64,000 nt of DNA from RBG-13-68-16 sp050018455 (GCA_050018455.1 JBEKAA010000016.1:33796-97795); one strand, 5' to 3'. Positions 9,560 to 17,494 are shown, counted from the stretch's first letter. The notes: generated from the sequence alone by a model not told the origin. Translations and numbers: made by a program.

Positions 9560-10474
9560 ATGAACAGCGACCCCGGCCTGATCGGCTTTATGAAGCGGTT
9601 CCCGACCGACGAAGCCTGCCGCCGTGAGCTTGAGGCGCGGCGTTGGCCGAACGGTCCGGTTTGCCCGCACTGCGAGGGTGGCAAGGGCTCCTACCTTCTC
9701 AAGGGCAAGACGACGCGCCCCGGAACGTACAAGTGCAGGAGCTGTCGGAAGCAGTTCGCCGTCACCGTGGGGACGATCTTCGAGGGCTCACACATTGGCT
9801 TGCAGAAGTGGTTCCTGGTAGTCTACCTAATGGGTTCCTCGAAGAAGGGGATGTCGGCGCATCAGATCCACCGGAGCCTCGACGTGACCTACGAAACGGC
9901 GTGGTTCATGTGCCACCGCATCCGCCACGCGATGCGCACTCGGGCCTTCCGTGGCTTCCTGTCGGGCACGGTTGAGGCTGACGAGACGTACGTGGGCGGC
10001 AAGACCAAGGGCGGCAAGCGTGGCCGTGGCGCACCGAACAAGACCATCGTCTTCGGCATGGTGGAGCGCGGTGGTGACGTTCACGCGATGGCCGTCCCGG
10101 ACGTGAAGAAGAGCACCCTTCACCCGATCATTCAGTCTCGCGTCGTGCCGGGCTCCAGGCTCATGACTGACGAGTTGTACAGCTACCGCGGCCTGGGCCA
10201 GAACTACGAGCACGGCTTCGTGGAGCACGCGCGAGAGTACGTCACCGGCAAGGACATCCACGTCAACACGCAGGAGTCGTTCTGGGCTCTCCTCAAGCGT
10301 GGCGTCGTGGGCACCTTTCACCACATTTCGAAGGACAAGATGGACTGGTACTGCGGAGAGTTTGGCTTCCGGTACAACACTCGGAAGGTGACGGACGGCG
10401 AGCGGTTCACTGACGCCCTGACCAACTGCGACGGGCGGCTGCGCTGGTACTTCAAGGCGGAGCAGGCCGCGTGA
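9560..10474 (+). CDS. IS1595-family transposase (ISXO2-like DDE)
   Basis: A 304-residue transposase of the ISXO2-like domain family. The N-terminal zinc ribbon has cysteines 35, 38, 59 and 62 (CPHC and CRSC). The catalytic core shows EADETYVGGK (Asp141), LMTDELYSYRG (Asp204) and VNTQESFWALLKRG (Asn236, Glu239), the acidic set of the family. It starts at the ATG 24 bases after the left inverted repeat. Its TGA overlaps the GTG start of the methylase gene by four bases. It appears full length, with no frameshift or lost catalytic residue, so the element may be active. Confidence 0.95.
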   Translation: MNSDPGLIGFMKRFPTDEACRRELEARRWPNGPVCPHCEGGKGSYLLKGKTTRPGTYKCRSCRKQFAVTVGTIFEGSHIGLQKWFLVVYLMGSSKKGMSAHQIHRSLDVTYETAWFMCHRIRHAMRTRAFRGFLSGTVEADETYVGGKTKGGKRGRGAPNKTIVFGMVERGGDVHAMAVPDVKKSTLHPIIQSRVVPGSRLMTDELYSYRGLGQNYEHGFVEHAREYVTGKDIHVNTQESFWALLKRGVVGTFHHISKDKMDWYCGEFGFRYNTRKVTDGERFTDALTNCDGRLRWYFKAEQAA

Positions 10475-12354
10475 GCGAGAAGGAACAAGGCACCGGAGCG
10501 AAGATCTTCTCGCTGATTCCGGCGGGCAAGCTGCGCTGTGTTGTAACGGGCACGCTTCGACCGGACAAGCCGGAGGAACATGTTCGGCAGCGGTGGGCAC
10601 GCAGCCTCATGGAGGAGTACCGCTACAGCGTCGCCGACATTGCGGTCGAATTTCGAATCAAGATGGGCTCGGCGTCGAAGCGTGCTGATCTCGTAGTCTT
10701 CAAACCAGGGGGACCTCACGGGCAGGACACGGTTTTCGTCGTCGTCGAAGCAAAGCGCCAGGACGTGCTACCCAAGGATAAGAGCGAAGGCGTCGAACAG
10801 CTCCGCAGTTACATGGCCGCGTGTTCAGCCTGTCAGTTCGGTCTATGGGTTGGTTCGGAGAAGATTGCCTTTGAGAAGCTAACCGACGGGTCGATCGTTG
10901 AAACCACAGATATCCCGCGTTGCGGAGACTTGGAACCAAAGCCTCCCGAGTTCAAGAGCCTCGTGCCGGCTGTCGATCTTAGGGCTTCTCTTCGGCGGTG
11001 TCATAACTACATCTATGCTAACCAGGGTATCCAGAAGGCGGAGGCGTTTCACGAACTCCAGAAGCTGATCTTCTGCAAAGTGTTCGATGAGTACGAGACC
11101 ACGGGAACGCTGCGGTTCTTCATCCGTGGGGATGAACGCCGCTCTGAGGCTGGACAACACCGCCTAGAGAACGAGCGCATTGCTCCCCTCTTCGAAGAAG
11201 TGAAGCAACGCTATCCCTACATATTTTCCTCAGCCGAGACGGTCAAACTCAACCGGAAGGTTCTGTCCTACATCGTGTCGGAGCTTCAACGTTACTCTCT
11301 GCTACGGACAAACACCGACGTCAAAGGTGCTGCCTACGAGGAATTGGTTGGTCAGAATCTCCGCGGGGACCGCGGAGAGTTCTTCACACCCCGGAACGTC
11401 TGCGACATGGCCGTCCGTATGGCGTTCTCTCTCTTCTCGCGGCAGAAGATCGTCTCTCTGAGGGTGTTGGACTGCTGTTGCGGAACCGGGGGGTTCCTTG
11501 TTTCGGCAATTAACCAACTCAGGGAAATTGTGACCGGCTTCGAAGCAGGACGCGGCGTGGCTGAGGACGACGTTCAGAGCAGGACGGCCGCCCGCATCAA
11601 GGAAATGGCGGAGCGAAACCTCTTCGGGATGGACATCAATCCGTTCCTTGTGAGAACAACGCAAATGAACCTAGTCATGCACGGCGACGGCTCGGCCAAC
11701 GTCTTTGCCGGGGACTCGCTCGTTGCTCCCGGAGAATGGGAAGACGAGGACGCACGTAGGAAGATCCTGCCCGGATCGTTCGACCTGTGCGTCACAAATC
11801 CGCCATTTGGAGGACGAGCAATTATTGACGACCCGCACGTTCTTGCTCGCTATGAGTTACCGGTCTTCGGAGTCACGAACATGCGTTCTTCAATGCCGTC
11901 AGAACAGCTCTTCGTCGAAGCGGCGCTCAAGTATGTCAAGCCAGGGGGCTACCTCGCGATCGTACTGCCGGACAGCATTCTGAACAATCCCGGCTTGGAG
12001 TTCATCCGGCAATGGGCCTTTCGTCGGGTGCGGTTCATTGCCTCTGTCGATCTGCCCAAGGAGACCTTCGCCGATAGTGGTGGAGTCCCAAATCCAAGCG
12101 TCCTAATCGTCCAGCGCCTCACAAGAGAAGAAGCGAAACTCGCCGAGGCGGATGCTTTGGACGACTACGAAGTCTTCATGGCGATTCCGAAGACGGCGGG
12201 ACGCGACAAGCGCGGCAACCGGATCTACTACCGCACGCCAGAGGGATTCGAGATCTTGAACGAACGGCAGGAACCAACCGAGGATGACGAGGTTCAGTTG
12301 GTTGCCCGCGCATTCGGTGTGTGGCGACGAGAGGGGGGCTATGGTTCACCGTGA
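10471..12354 (+). CDS. Nuclease-methyltransferase fusion, RM subunit of a BcgI-like system
   Basis: A 627-residue protein. The N-terminal ~150 residues resemble the HsdR N-terminal nuclease domain, with a PD-(D/E)XK pattern: Asp73 in KRADLVVF, then Glu93 and Lys95 in VVVEAKRQ. A linker leads to an N6-adenine methylase core: RGEFFTPRNV near 301, SAM motif I LDCCCGTGGF near 333, catalytic motif IV TNPPFGG near 442. Nuclease plus methylase in one chain with a separate specificity subunit is the architecture of type IIB enzymes such as BcgI, and the sizes (627 and 300 residues) are close to the BcgI subunits. No helicase domain and no separate HsdR are present. A methylation-only role is possible if the nuclease is inactive. 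Confidence 0.88.
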   Translation: MSEKEQGTGAKIFSLIPAGKLRCVVTGTLRPDKPEEHVRQRWARSLMEEYRYSVADIAVEFRIKMGSASKRADLVVFKPGGPHGQDTVFVVVEAKRQDVLPKDKSEGVEQLRSYMAACSACQFGLWVGSEKIAFEKLTDGSIVETTDIPRCGDLEPKPPEFKSLVPAVDLRASLRRCHNYIYANQGIQKAEAFHELQKLIFCKVFDEYETTGTLRFFIRGDERRSEAGQHRLENERIAPLFEEVKQRYPYIFSSAETVKLNRKVLSYIVSELQRYSLLRTNTDVKGAAYEELVGQNLRGDRGEFFTPRNVCDMAVRMAFSLFSRQKIVSLRVLDCCCGTGGFLVSAINQLREIVTGFEAGRGVAEDDVQSRTAARIKEMAERNLFGMDINPFLVRTTQMNLVMHGDGSANVFAGDSLVAPGEWEDEDARRKILPGSFDLCVTNPPFGGRAIIDDPHVLARYELPVFGVTNMRSSMPSEQLFVEAALKYVKPGGYLAIVLPDSILNNPGLEFIRQWAFRRVRFIASVDLPKETFADSGGVPNPSVLIVQRLTREEAKLAEADALDDYEVFMAIPKTAGRDKRGNRIYYRTPEGFEILNERQEPTEDDEVQLVARAFGVWRREGGYGSP

Positions 12355-13243
12355 CGCAGCCTCAACCGAAGACAGTGGCATCGCTGGACGGGAGGTAGAG
12401 CATTTCTCCGTTCCCGTGCGTCTGCTGAGGCAGGCGGATAACCTCCGTCTCGACGCCAGCTATTTCAATCCCGCTGTGGTTCACGCGTTGGAAGCTCTCC
12501 GACGTTCCGGGATGGTGCTTCGTCCACTGGGAGAGATCACGGCGCGGGTGTTCATTCCTCCGCGGTTCAGGCGAATCTACGTGACCGCTGACTATGGCGT
12601 GCCGTTCCTTCAGGGAAGCCATATCGTTCACTTCCAGCCGGCTGACGTGAAGTACCTTTCCAAGACGGCACACCAGGACCTTGACCGCTGGATTATTCGG
12701 TCCGGGTGGCTTCTTGTTACCTGCTCTGGAACCATCGGGCGCGTTGCCATCTGTCCGCCCGCATGGGATGGTTGGGCGGCTTCGCAGCACATTCTCCGCA
12801 TCGTGCCAAACGAACAGGAGTGCCCGTCCGGCTACCTCTACTCGTTCCTAGCGTCCCCACTCGGGAAGGTCCAACTCACGAACCGAATCTACGGAGCGGT
12901 GGTCGATGAGCTGACAGAAGACCAAGCGCGGAGTGTACTTGTTCCAATGCCCACAACGGCGGATCAGGAGCGACGAATGCGACGGATCAATGAGCTAGCG
13001 GTCGAGGGCCTCGGTGTCCGTGAGAAGGCAATGAAGATCGACGAACAGGCGGTTAAAGAAACCGAGGGCATGTTTCCTTCCCTGGCCGTCGCCGACAGAC
13101 TTTCAGAGGCAGTTACCGCCGCCAGCTCGGCGAAGGGTGGCCGTCCACAAAAACCGGTCAAGCTACCCTCGTCCAACTTCGATCTAAATCTTGGAGCCCT
13201 GGCTTCTGTGCCGTACAAGCCTCGGCAGCGCGGCCGGAAGTAG
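12341..13243 (+). CDS. HsdS-like DNA specificity subunit, single target-recognition domain
   Basis: A 300-residue protein predicted to give sequence specificity to the nuclease-methylase. One target-recognition domain is visible (about residues 55-195: ITARVFIPPRFRR, FLQGSHIV, LLVTCSGTIGRVAI, AASQHILRIV), followed by a helical conserved region (DQERRMRRINELAVEG). Canonical type I S subunits have two such domains in over 400 residues, so this half-S would have to dimerise or read one half-site. The ATG at 12341 follows GAGGGGGG and overlaps the upstream stop by 14 bases, implying coupled translation. The family call is good; the recognised sequence cannot be read from the protein. Confidence 0.85.
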   Translation: MVHRDAASTEDSGIAGREVEHFSVPVRLLRQADNLRLDASYFNPAVVHALEALRRSGMVLRPLGEITARVFIPPRFRRIYVTADYGVPFLQGSHIVHFQPADVKYLSKTAHQDLDRWIIRSGWLLVTCSGTIGRVAICPPAWDGWAASQHILRIVPNEQECPSGYLYSFLASPLGKVQLTNRIYGAVVDELTEDQARSVLVPMPTTADQERRMRRINELAVEGLGVREKAMKIDEQAVKETEGMFPSLAVADRLSEAVTAASSAKGGRPQKPVKLPSSNFDLNLGALASVPYKPRQRGRK

Positions 13244-13278
13244 GTCGGGCCGTGGCCACCCCCGGCACGGCACCGGTT

Positions 13279-13303
13279 TGGGTTTGCCAAACCGATAACT
13301 CCG
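13279..13303 (-). repeat. Right terminal inverted repeat of the transposon
   Basis: Reverse complement begins CGGAGTTATCGGTTTGGCAA and ends ACCCA, matching the left end at 22 of 25 positions. It is followed immediately by the target duplication. Confidence 0.92.
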
Positions 13304-13564
13304 AAAGAGAATGACTTCTGGCTCGGCGAGCTGCTCGAGGCGGCGCGCTTCAACGACGATCCGACGCGATTGCTCCGTTACGACGAGCTCGTGAAGAAGG
13401 TGACGAACCGCGCGCTCCGTGATGCCGCCCGCAAGTACCTCGACCGGCGCCGAGTCGTTTGGGGCGTGCTGTACCCGGAATCGTGGCCGCAGGCGCCCAA
13501 GACCCCGGCGGGGACGACGACGCCCGCGCCGACGCCGTCAGCCGGAGCCGGAACGAAGAAGTAG
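13304..13564 (+). pseudogene. M16 peptidase, severed 3' end (with right target duplication 13304-13311)
   Basis: The C-terminal 86 residues of the peptidase interrupted at 9511. The frame is continuous from the right target duplication (Lys-Glu-Asn) through FWLGELLEAARFNDD, LLRYDELVKKVT and a final Pro/Ala/Thr-rich tail ending in GTKK. It has no start codon of its own with a ribosome-binding site and is presumably untranslated, apart from any TTG initiation at 13370. Its presence fixes the insertion site exactly. Confidence 0.93.
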
Positions 13565-13719
13565 AAATCGAGCCCGGCTGCCGTGTGGTGGATGCTTCCA
13601 GAGGAAGCCGTGCAGCCTCGGAGGACCACCAACCGGGAGCGGACGCGGCTGCTTCGGACCGTCGTTCCTTCCGCCCGCGACGGCCTCATACCCCTTTGCC
13701 GTCCGTCGTAGAGCAATGC

Positions 13720-13839
13720 TGTCATCCCGAGCCCTTCGACTCCGCTCAGGGCAGGCTCCGCGAGGGATCTGGGCGGGGGCTGCTTGATCTGGGCTTTCCC
13801 CCACCCAGATTCCTCGTCGCTCCGCTCCTCGGAATGACT
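13720..13839. repeat. 120-bp dispersed palindromic repeat (GTCATCCCGAG type)
   Basis: Begins TGTCATCCCGAGCCCTTCGA and ends with the near-reverse complement CTCGGAATGACT; the interior has GGGATCTGGG facing CCCAGATTCC. Repeats of this type are familiar as intergenic dispersed repeats in acidobacterial and other soil genomes (recollection, not checked). Here it overlaps the end of the minus-strand gene at 13746 and supplies its stop codon. The 155 bases before it, after the peptidase stop, hold nothing recognisable. Confidence 0.75.
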
Positions 13840-14180
13840 GGCGGTTCCTCGCTCGGGTAACGAGGCAGGAGCACGGCAAAGAAGAGGTACCCCAGACAAA
13901 CGGCGACAGTAATGATCGCCACCGTGAAGGCAAGCGATCTTCCGTGCCACAACCCTTTGAACCAGTCCATCAACTGGACCGCGAGCACGTTCGCGGTGCC
14001 GCCGTAGAGCTGAAGATCACGCAGGTACTTTTTCGACGAGTCGGCTGAAAACTCCAAAGGGGTGCCAGGGACGGTCCCGGCCTTCAAGTAGATCACGATG
14101 GCACTGCCAAAGCCGACCAGCAGAATCATGGAGGCGATGAGGCGGGGGCGATTTCGCGGCTCGGCGAGATTCCATTTCAT
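13746..14180 (-). CDS. Small two-helix membrane protein of unknown function, repeat-derived tail
   Basis: I do not recognise this 144-residue protein. It starts at ATG 14180 (MKWNLAEPRN). One hydrophobic helix lies near residues 13-32 (LIASMILLVGFGSAIVIYL) and another near 92-113 (AFTVAIITVAVCLGYLFFAV), with a loop containing a DLQLYGG stretch between them. From about residue 116 (VIPRSGATRN) the reading frame lies in the 120-bp dispersed repeat, which gives a Ser/Pro/Arg-rich tail and the stop. The native end was therefore probably just after the second helix. The predicted location is the inner membrane. Confidence 0.6.
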   Translation of the reverse strand: MKWNLAEPRNRPRLIASMILLVGFGSAIVIYLKAGTVPGTPLEFSADSSKKYLRDLQLYGGTANVLAVQLMDWFKGLWHGRSLAFTVAIITVAVCLGYLFFAVLLPRYPSEEPPVIPRSGATRNLGGGKPRSSSPRPDPSRSLP

Positions 14181-14341
14181 GCTGCGGCTGTCTCCTCCAG
14201 AGGAATAGAAGATTCTTTCCTCACCGGCGACGATGGTAGGGCCACGCGAGGCGTTGTCAACGCCGACGCTCGCACCGGTGATCAGTCGCCTCACTCGGGT
14301 TTGACCGTCCCAGCGCGCAGGGGGCAGACCTCAGGCGTTCA

Positions 14342-15613
14342 TCAGTACAGCCAGCCGCGGCCCCATCCCAAGCGCTTGAGGAACCTCTTGGGCGCAGCCA
14401 CGATCCCCGCGTATGCCCCCGAGTGCTTCTCCAACCGGGAGCTCGCGCCGACGATTTCCCGTACCTTCGGATGTATCCACCGGCTCTTGAAGACGGCGCG
14501 GCGCACGTCCCGGACGATGTCCTTGCGTCCCGCCCGCGCGGCGTGCTCGATGATCTCGTCCGCGAAGAGCATCCTTCCGGCATCGGGAAAGTCCGCGTTT
14601 CGTATGATCTTCCGCTCCAGCCGCTTCGGGAAACTCCCGTACCGTTCCAGCGCCCCGGCCAGCTCCAGGGTGATCATTGTGCGGAGGCACTTTTCGCAGG
14701 CGCAGCAGTTCGCGATCGCATTCCGGCCTTCCTGAACACCCGTCGCCCTGAAGCACACCCTCAGCCGATCGTACGTCGCCGGCCACCGCGAGAGCGCGAC
14801 GGTCTTCTCGAAGCGGGTGAGATGGGCGTCCTCGTGCGAAACCTCCATCGACTCGGTGGCCAGGAGATGGTCGAACATCAGGCTCGACCCGTCAGGGTAC
14901 ATCCCCAACGTGGTGAACTTGCACCCCGATGACACGTAGTAGCGCGAGAACAAACGACCCAGCACGAGGGCCGGGGCGGTGAGGAACGACGCGAAGGACT
15001 GCGCTCGGACGATCGGACCCAGGAACTGCAGGAGATTCGTGCGAGCGACCACCAACTCGAGGCCGTGAGCCGCCATCATCGGCTCGTATACCTCCTGGAT
15101 CCTCCGGAACGACCCGGTATCTCCGAGATCCGAATCCTCGTCGAAACCGTTGATCATCAGGCAGTGCGAGACCCTGAAAGGGGGGTAGGGCTCGTTCTCG
15201 GCGAGGTGCGTCCAGACGGCGTGGAACGAATCGACGCCTCCCGAGAAGGCAACGCCGACACCTCCCGAAACGTCGGCGCGGTCGCGGCTCCGTAGGTCCT
15301 CGCAGAGGATCTCGACCTCCCGGAACAGGTCCGGCTTCCATGCGCTCTGGATCCGCTGGTAGTCGCGCATCCCGCCCGCAAGACGGTACGAGAGGCTCCC
15401 GCGGACCCGCATCGTCTCCCCAAGCCGCATCGCCAGCGGGATGAGCGCGGCCGCGAAACCGTCCGCACCGTCGCTGACGAATCGCTCGCAGGTCCCCGGG
15501 AAGGCGAACCAAAGCGTGCGAGGTCGCGACGCGTCAGGCCGATTGAGATTGACCGCGGCTTCGACACGGACCTCTCCCGCGCTCCTCGTCACCTGTGGCT
15601 CGTGGATGATCAT
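14342..15613 (-). CDS. PP-loop (adenine-nucleotide alpha-hydrolase-like) ATPase with cysteine cluster
   Basis: A 423-residue cytoplasmic protein with an ATP pyrophosphatase P-loop, VAFSGGVDSFHA, near residue 122. This is the SGGxDS motif of enzymes that adenylate substrates, such as QueC and tRNA-thiolation proteins. A cysteine-rich motif NCCACEKCLRTM near residue 306 could bind zinc or an iron-sulfur cluster. It is longer than QueC and has an extra N-terminal domain (1-110), so a queuosine role is not supported. Similar PP-loop proteins occur in surface-polysaccharide loci, and a membrane glycosyltransferase-like protein is divergently transcribed from 15936, so envelope glycan modification is a possible but unproven role. 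Confidence 0.7.
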   Translation of the reverse strand: MIIHEPQVTRSAGEVRVEAAVNLNRPDASRPRTLWFAFPGTCERFVSDGADGFAAALIPLAMRLGETMRVRGSLSYRLAGGMRDYQRIQSAWKPDLFREVEILCEDLRSRDRADVSGGVGVAFSGGVDSFHAVWTHLAENEPYPPFRVSHCLMINGFDEDSDLGDTGSFRRIQEVYEPMMAAHGLELVVARTNLLQFLGPIVRAQSFASFLTAPALVLGRLFSRYYVSSGCKFTTLGMYPDGSSLMFDHLLATESMEVSHEDAHLTRFEKTVALSRWPATYDRLRVCFRATGVQEGRNAIANCCACEKCLRTMITLELAGALERYGSFPKRLERKIIRNADFPDAGRMLFADEIIEHAARAGRKDIVRDVRRAVFKSRWIHPKVREIVGASSRLEKHSGAYAGIVAAPKRFLKRLGWGRGWLY

Positions 15614-15935
15614 CTCGGTAGTCCCTGCCGCCCGGCCGTCGAAATGTTACCAGGGCGGCGGTGACTTCTTGGACTCCCGTCCAGTTCGACGTCGAAGCAG
15701 GCCTGAACCGCACACCCCGAGACCCGCGTCCGGCGGCTGCATCTCGACCGCCTCGGCAGTAGCCCGCGGGTGCGCCGTGCCCGCCGCCGGACGCGGGTAG
15801 TGGAGCTCCTTCGCCCCAGCGTTGAGAGCTCCACTCGCCGTCCCGGGTCACTGGAGGAGAAATGCGCAGCACCGCGGGATCTCCAGACGAGCAGGGGCTT
15901 GTTGCAGCGATGGAGCCGCGGCAGAATAGCCCACC
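15614..15935. other. Divergent intergenic region with two perfect inverted repeats
   Basis: 322 bases separate two divergently transcribed genes. A perfect 15-bp inverted repeat has arms at 15723-15737 (CCCGCGTCCGGCGGC) and 15783-15797. Right after it is a perfect 10-bp inverted repeat with arms at 15799-15808 (AGTGGAGCTC) and 15826-15835. Neither is followed by a T-run, so these are not ordinary terminators. They could be operators, transcript structures or a repeat element. No riboswitch core was recognised. Confidence 0.6.
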
Positions 15936-17474
15936 ATGCCGGCCCGCACCCTTCGCGCCCCAGGCACGCTGCTGCCGGTGACCCTGTTCGTTGGCGTGTT
16001 GCTTGCTTACGTCTCCTTCTCGCCCGGCTCGATCCGTTGGATGGGGTACGCGCAGGAGGACACGCGCGCGGCCGAACGAATGGCCGGGAACCTCTCCAAC
16101 TGGCTGCGGCTCCGACCTGCTGCGGCCCCCATCATCCCGACGAGGCACGGGATCCTCGAAGTGATCGTCAAGCAACCTTTCGCCCTGACGGCGCTGTGGC
16201 TCCGGTCGTCCAGTCCCCGTCTGTCCGACGGCGTGGAGGCGCTCGAGCCCATCCTCGAGACGGCGCTTATCGTGGTGCTGGTGTTCGTCTGGCTAAGGCG
16301 GCTCTGCGCCAGCGAGCGGTGGGCGTGGGTGCTGGCGATGGGGGCCGGGTTCTCGACGTTCCTCTGGCCCTACGCCTACATGGGGATGGAGACCACGCAG
16401 TCGCTCGCGGTTCTCGTTGCGGGCTACCTGGCGCTGGCTCCTCCCGCTCCGCGCGGCTGGAGACGGACCATCGTTCTGTCGCTGGCGAGCGCCTGCGCCG
16501 TGAGCGTGAAGTCCACCGGATTCCTGCTTCTCCCGGCCGTCGGGTTCCTCGGCTATCAGTACTTCCGCACCAATTGGGACATCGGGAAAGCTCGCCGTCG
16601 CGCCCAGGCCGCCTTCTTTGTCGTGACGGTCCTGGCGACACGCGCGGCAACCTGGTACTGCGTCGTGGCCTACTTCGCTGGTGGCAGCCACGTGACGACA
16701 CATGTCGAGGGCCAGCTCGCAACCGATCCGCTGGCGGTCCCTTTCAGCTTCGTCTCCTACCTGTTCTCGGCGAACAAGGGGCTGCTCGTCTTCGCTCCCC
16801 TCGCCCTTCTCGCGCTCGCGCGCTTCCGGCACGTCGACGAGGAGGGACGTCCGGCGCTTCTCTTCGCCCTCGCGACCCTGGGCGGTCTGGCGCTCGGCTT
16901 TTCAATGCTGAGCACGTGGACGGACGAGACCTGGGGTCCGCGCTACCTGCACTCCGCGATCGCTCCGCTGGTCATCGCGCTGGGCGCGAGCCGCCGCAGG
17001 GAGGTGCCCGCGCTGCGGCGGGAGTGGGCGGTCATCCTGTCTCTGGCAGTCGGCGGAGGCGTCAACTTCCTCGGCTGCGCGATCCACTACGGGGCGCTTC
17101 ACACCGCGATGGTGGAGGCGTCACAACACACGCTCGAGGGAGCGCAGTCCGACCCCGTTTGGAACCACGTCCGGTTCAACGCGCGCGTGTTCGGCGTCTG
17201 GCTCGCCCGCCTCGGAGGAACCGACGGAGCCCGGGTGTGGACACCGGCGCACCGCTGGTGGCTGCGCGACGCCCCCCAGGGTTGGAGCTGGAAGCCGGTC
17301 GATCTGGCGCCGCTGGCAAGACCACAGCCGCTGGTGCTGCGGCTCTGGCAGGAAGGCACCACGATTCCGCTTCGCGCGTTGTGGCTCGCACTGTTGGTGA
17401 CGGCCGTGCTCGGGCTCGCGATCCTCGGGTGGACCGCCCGGGTCGTGTGGCGAGCAGACCGCGCCTCCTCTTGA
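15936..17474 (+). CDS. Polytopic membrane protein, probable GT-C-like glycosyltransferase
   Basis: A 512-residue inner-membrane protein with about ten hydrophobic helices (VTLFVGVLLAYVSF, ILETALIVVLVFVWL, IVLSLASACAVSVK and others). Its layout of a charged first periplasmic loop, repeated helices and an aromatic-rich C-terminal region resembles integral-membrane glycosyltransferases of the ArnT/PMT kind. I see no definite catalytic motif beyond an acidic stretch in the first loop (GYAQEDTRAAER). The ATG at 15936 was chosen because the hydrophobic N-terminus follows directly. Its 3' end is 20 bases from the MITE-like element at 17495. Divergent from the PP-loop gene. Confidence 0.65.
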   Translation: MPARTLRAPGTLLPVTLFVGVLLAYVSFSPGSIRWMGYAQEDTRAAERMAGNLSNWLRLRPAAAPIIPTRHGILEVIVKQPFALTALWLRSSSPRLSDGVEALEPILETALIVVLVFVWLRRLCASERWAWVLAMGAGFSTFLWPYAYMGMETTQSLAVLVAGYLALAPPAPRGWRRTIVLSLASACAVSVKSTGFLLLPAVGFLGYQYFRTNWDIGKARRRAQAAFFVVTVLATRAATWYCVVAYFAGGSHVTTHVEGQLATDPLAVPFSFVSYLFSANKGLLVFAPLALLALARFRHVDEEGRPALLFALATLGGLALGFSMLSTWTDETWGPRYLHSAIAPLVIALGASRRREVPALRREWAVILSLAVGGGVNFLGCAIHYGALHTAMVEASQHTLEGAQSDPVWNHVRFNARVFGVWLARLGGTDGARVWTPAHRWWLRDAPQGWSWKPVDLAPLARPQPLVLRLWQEGTTIPLRALWLALLVTAVLGLAILGWTARVVWRADRASS

Positions 17475-17494
17475 AGTGTCGTCTCGGCCTGGCT

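Larger units (their letters stand above)
9512..13303 (+). mobile_element. IS1595-family transposon carrying a BcgI-like restriction-modification pair
   Basis: A 3792-bp element bounded by 25-bp imperfect inverted repeats (22 of 25 matching) and a perfect 8-bp target duplication. It contains three plus-strand genes and little else: an ISXO2-type transposase (9560-10474), a nuclease-methyltransferase (10471-12354) and a specificity subunit (12341-13243). All neighbours overlap, so the cargo is in one operon with the transposase. Only about 35 bases separate the last stop from the right end. Its coding sequence is visibly poorer in G and C at third positions than the flanking genes, consistent with recent arrival. 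IS1595-family elements with passenger genes are known; I do not recall this exact cargo arrangement. Confidence 0.93.

Noticed and set aside
10471..13243. Ordinary chromosomal type I restriction system
   Set aside because: No HsdR gene, the nuclease domain is in the methylase chain, the S subunit is half size, and transposon ends enclose both genes.
15614..15935. Cobalamin or T-box riboswitch
   Set aside because: The conserved cores are absent; only simple inverted repeats are present.
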